From positions 1 to 7,784 of the forward strand of contig CAMRAP010000077.1 of NCBI GenBank assembly GCA_947039985.1: a stretch of DNA of 7,784 nt. The letters are read 5' to 3'. The stretch is from an uncultured Odoribacter sp. GTDB taxonomy: Bacteria; Bacteroidota; Bacteroidia; Bacteroidales; Marinifilaceae. The translations under genes were made by a program, and so were the position numbers. The notes under the pieces were generated by a model that saw only the letters and a list, made by a program, of their open reading frames with translations, did not search any database and was not told the origin of the DNA. Positions 5,861 through 7,784 of the stretch are shown here, one piece after another; within the stretch, counting starts at the first letter, position 1; every line of letters starts with the position of its first letter.

Positions 5861-6607
5861 ATGCTTTTAAATCCAAAAGAAACTAAAGATGAAATAGTAC
5901 AATGGATTAGATCATACTTTGCAGAAAATGGTGCAAGCTGTTTGGCTATCATTGGAATTTCAGGGGGGAAAGACTCTAGCGTTGTGGCGGCTCTCTGTGT
6001 TGAAGCACTTGGCAAAGAACGAGTTGTTGGTGTGCTTATGCCAAACGGCGTACAGAGCGATATTGATGACAGTTACAAGCTTATTAAGAATCTTGATATT
6101 ACTTACCATGTAATTAACATTCTAGATACAGTTACATCTCTAACAAGTGGTTTAGCAGATGTTATGTCAGTGGGTGAGCAAGCTAGGATCAACATGCCAC
6201 CGCGCATACGAATGGCTACGTTATACGCTGTGGCACAGTCGACAGAAGGCGGGGGACGCGTTGCCAATACATGCAATTTATCTGAAGAATTTATAGGCTA
6301 CTCCACAAAGTTTGGGGACAATACAGGAGATTTCAGCCCATTATCAAACCTTTTAATGCACGAAGTTTGTCAAATTGGTGTTGCACTTGAATTGCCCTTA
6401 GATTTAGTTGAAAAAACACCTTCTGATGGGTTGTGTGGATTGACGGATGAGGATAATTTTGGATTTTCCTACGAAGCACTTGACAAATATCTTTTGACTG
6501 GCGAATGTGAATATGCGTGCATTAAGGAAAGCATAGATTCCCTTCATAACAGAAATCTACATAAGAAGATTATGATGCCCGCATATGGTGAGCCAGTAAG
6601 GGTTTGA
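5861..6607 (+). CDS. nadE: Ammonia-dependent NAD+ synthetase
   Basis: Predicted to amidate nicotinic acid adenine dinucleotide to NAD+ using ATP and ammonia, the last step of the Preiss-Handler route. The protein has 248 residues and no glutaminase domain, so it should use free ammonia. The N-type PP-loop SGGKDSS is at 34-40. NMPPRIRMATLY (111-122), NLSEEFIGYSTKFGDNTGDFSPL (139-161) and KTPSDGL (185-191) are the usual family blocks. The frame is open further upstream, but ATG 5861 is chosen because AAGGAGGG (5846-5853) lies seven bases before it and the family's N-terminus fits here. The gap from the NAMPT-family gene is only 13 bases. If the enzyme accepts NaMN, as some NadE variants do, it could also make NMN; this is inference. 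Confidence 0.93.
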   Translation: MLLNPKETKDEIVQWIRSYFAENGASCLAIIGISGGKDSSVVAALCVEALGKERVVGVLMPNGVQSDIDDSYKLIKNLDITYHVINILDTVTSLTSGLADVMSVGEQARINMPPRIRMATLYAVAQSTEGGGRVANTCNLSEEFIGYSTKFGDNTGDFSPLSNLLMHEVCQIGVALELPLDLVEKTPSDGLCGLTDEDNFGFSYEALDKYLLTGECEYACIKESIDSLHNRNLHKKIMMPAYGEPVRV

Positions 6608-6624
6608 GGAGGGAAGTAATTGCT

Positions 6625-7683
6625 ATGGAAAATTTGCATGAGGCATTAAAAGCCTTGTATCAATTGAAAGATACCATAGGAAGCAAGGCCAAAGAAAAGA
6701 TAATTGTTGATTTCGCGGACAATGAATCGTTTAGGAACCTTCTTTTTTATGCTTGCCACCCTAGGCTCTCTTATAAGGTGTCAGAAACAACTCTACGTAG
6801 GGATTTTAAGAATGATTCTTCAGCAATGCAAACATTTACTTCGATTTTTGAAGTGCTTAAATTGCTTGCTACGCGTAAAGCAGTTGACGACACAACGCTT
6901 TGTCAAGTGTTTGCATTTTTACAATGCCACGACGGTAAGGAAAGAGAACTATATATTGCCTTGTTATCTAAAACATTACGTCTAGGGTTATCATCGAAAA
7001 CTATCAATAAAGCGATACCAGGTTTAATTCCGGAATGGAATGTGCAGCAGGCATATCCAATCGAGAAGTATCCATTTGAGGATGGAGCATGGTTCTGTGT
7101 GTCAGAGAAATTAAATGGTGTGCGAGCCACGTTCTATCGTGGGGATTTGATAGGAAGAAGCGGAGTCGCTTTGAAGGGGTTACGACATATAACAGATGAT
7201 TTATCCGTGCATCCGGATGTGGTGTTTGACGGGGAATTAACCTTATTTGATAAAGATGGGCTATCAGACAATGAGGCGTTTAGAAAGGCAGTCGGGATCA
7301 TCAATTCTAATGACGATAAAACAGGCATTTGCTTTACAATTTTTGACGTGTTGCCAGTGGAAGAGTTTGATAAAGAACAAAGCACAGAGACATTCAAGCA
7401 GAGGCTACACAGCCTGCGTTCTTTATCAAACCACCTAGAGCATAGTAAGTATGTATATGTATTGCCACAGATATATGAGGGTAAGGACCGTGCGGTTATT
7501 CCCGCTATCCTTGAAAAAATGGTGAAACAGAATAAAGAAGGCTTGATGGTTAACTTAGATGTTCCATATCAATGTAAGAGGCATAAAGGGATATTAAAGG
7601 TAAAGCAATTTTATATTATATCAAGTAACGTATTATGCAAAGAAAAGGATAAAAGTACTGCAATATCCAGTGCTTTTATCTGA
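6625..7683 (+). CDS. ATP-dependent DNA ligase lacking its C-terminal OB domain
   Basis: Seals DNA nicks through an enzyme-adenylate made from ATP. The chosen ATG at 6625 gives 352 residues; GGAGGG (6608-6613) lies 11 bases upstream, and TTG 6604 in frame sits against the nadE stop. Residues ~1-145 are a helical N-terminal part. The nucleotidyltransferase core shows motif I EKLNGVR (161-167, nucleophile K162; N instead of the common D), motif III FDGEL (201-205), IIIa FTIFDVLP (237-244), motif IV KEGLMVN (304-310) and motif V LKVKQF (324-329). Only 23 residues follow motif V, whereas family members usually carry an OB-fold domain of about 100 residues with motif VI. The last codons lie inside a large inverted repeat, which suggests the 3' end was replaced. 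It may be impaired. Confidence 0.88.
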   Translation: MENLHEALKALYQLKDTIGSKAKEKIIVDFADNESFRNLLFYACHPRLSYKVSETTLRRDFKNDSSAMQTFTSIFEVLKLLATRKAVDDTTLCQVFAFLQCHDGKERELYIALLSKTLRLGLSSKTINKAIPGLIPEWNVQQAYPIEKYPFEDGAWFCVSEKLNGVRATFYRGDLIGRSGVALKGLRHITDDLSVHPDVVFDGELTLFDKDGLSDNEAFRKAVGIINSNDDKTGICFTIFDVLPVEEFDKEQSTETFKQRLHSLRSLSNHLEHSKYVYVLPQIYEGKDRAVIPAILEKMVKQNKEGLMVNLDVPYQCKRHKGILKVKQFYIISSNVLCKEKDKSTAISSAFI

Positions 7684-7700
7684 TTTGCTTAGCATAATAC
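7630..7700. repeat. 71-nt imperfect inverted repeat over the ligase 3' end
   Basis: The left arm 7630-7660 pairs with the right arm 7668-7700. Outer block: GTATTATGC with GCATAATAC, exact. Middle blocks: AAG/CTT (7640-7642 with 7688-7690) and AAA/TTT (7644-7646 with 7684-7686). Inner block: GATAAAAGTACTG (7648-7660) with CAGTGCTTTTATC (7668-7680), exact except for one G-U. The loop is CAATATC. In all 28 pairs form. No T-run follows, so it is not a typical terminator. The ligase stop codon (7681-7683) falls within the right arm. Confidence 0.9.
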
Positions 7701-7784
7701 TTCTCGGATAGTATACTTTGATTTTCTGTTTATGGGTTATTTATATAAAAAAAGCACCCTAAAAGCCTTTTATAGCGATCAGGG
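7701..7784. other. Right edge, no gene seen
   Basis: The last 84 bases are A/T-rich and hold AGTATACT (7710-7717), a run of seven or more A at ~7747-7755 and a short AAAAGC-type stretch. Read on the minus strand, the A-run becomes a T-run after a weak hairpin and might belong to a convergent gene beyond the window. I could not draw a convincing stem. Confidence 0.3.

Noticed and set aside
6604..6624. TTG start for the ligase
   Set aside because: It overlaps the nadE stop and has no Shine-Dalgarno at proper distance, while GGAGGG precedes ATG 6625.
7740..7784. Rho-independent terminator on the minus strand
   Set aside because: There is a T-run on that strand, but the stem before it has only about five A/T-rich pairs and a mismatch.

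Overview
The window looks like accessory DNA from a low-to-moderate GC Gram-positive (Firmicutes-type) host: a phage, prophage or plasmid/ICE-like element. The signs are strong AGGAGG-type ribosome binding sites at tight spacing, A/T-rich coding sequence, all genes on the + strand, and a mixture of reverse transcriptase, calcineurin-like phosphoesterase, NAD-salvage enzymes and an ATP-dependent DNA ligase. No capsid, integrase, transposase or replication gene is visible, so the type of element cannot be decided from this window.

Layout. (1) 1-1034: a retron-like/group-II-like reverse transcriptase whose frame is open to the left edge, so its N-terminus is probably cut off. (2) 1035-1431: about 400 bases without a gene, holding a chain of good hairpins, an A-rich tract and possibly the promoter of the next unit; this may be a structured RNA. 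(3) 1432-2713: a calcineurin-like metallophosphoesterase overlapping a very acidic protein of unknown function that carries an exact 27-bp tandem duplication. (4) 2714-2967: a hairpin-rich leader including a perfect 38-bp palindrome. (5) 2968-6607: a tight four-gene NAD module: nicotinamidase (pncA-like), a short PRPP-synthetase-family protein, a NAMPT-family phosphoribosyltransferase and ammonia-dependent NAD synthetase (nadE). (6) 6625-7683: an ATP-dependent DNA ligase in the same operon, with all nucleotidyltransferase motifs but no C-terminal OB domain. Its 3' end lies inside a 71-nt imperfect inverted repeat. (7) 7701-7784: no gene seen.

How the genes may work together. Nicotinamide released by NAD-consuming enzymes could be deamidated (PncA) or used directly; the Prs-family protein would supply a pyrophosphate-activated sugar; the NAMPT-family enzyme would join base and sugar; NadE would finish with amidation. 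No adenylyltransferase (NadD/NMNAT) is present, so either the host supplies it or the Prs/NAMPT pair works on ADP-ribose, as in the phage NARP1 pathway. The ligase is of the ATP-dependent class, whereas the usual bacterial LigA consumes NAD+. The operon as a whole therefore reads as a kit for surviving NAD+ depletion, as caused by defence systems such as Thoeris or other NADases. That reading is inference. The enzyme family calls are well supported by motifs.
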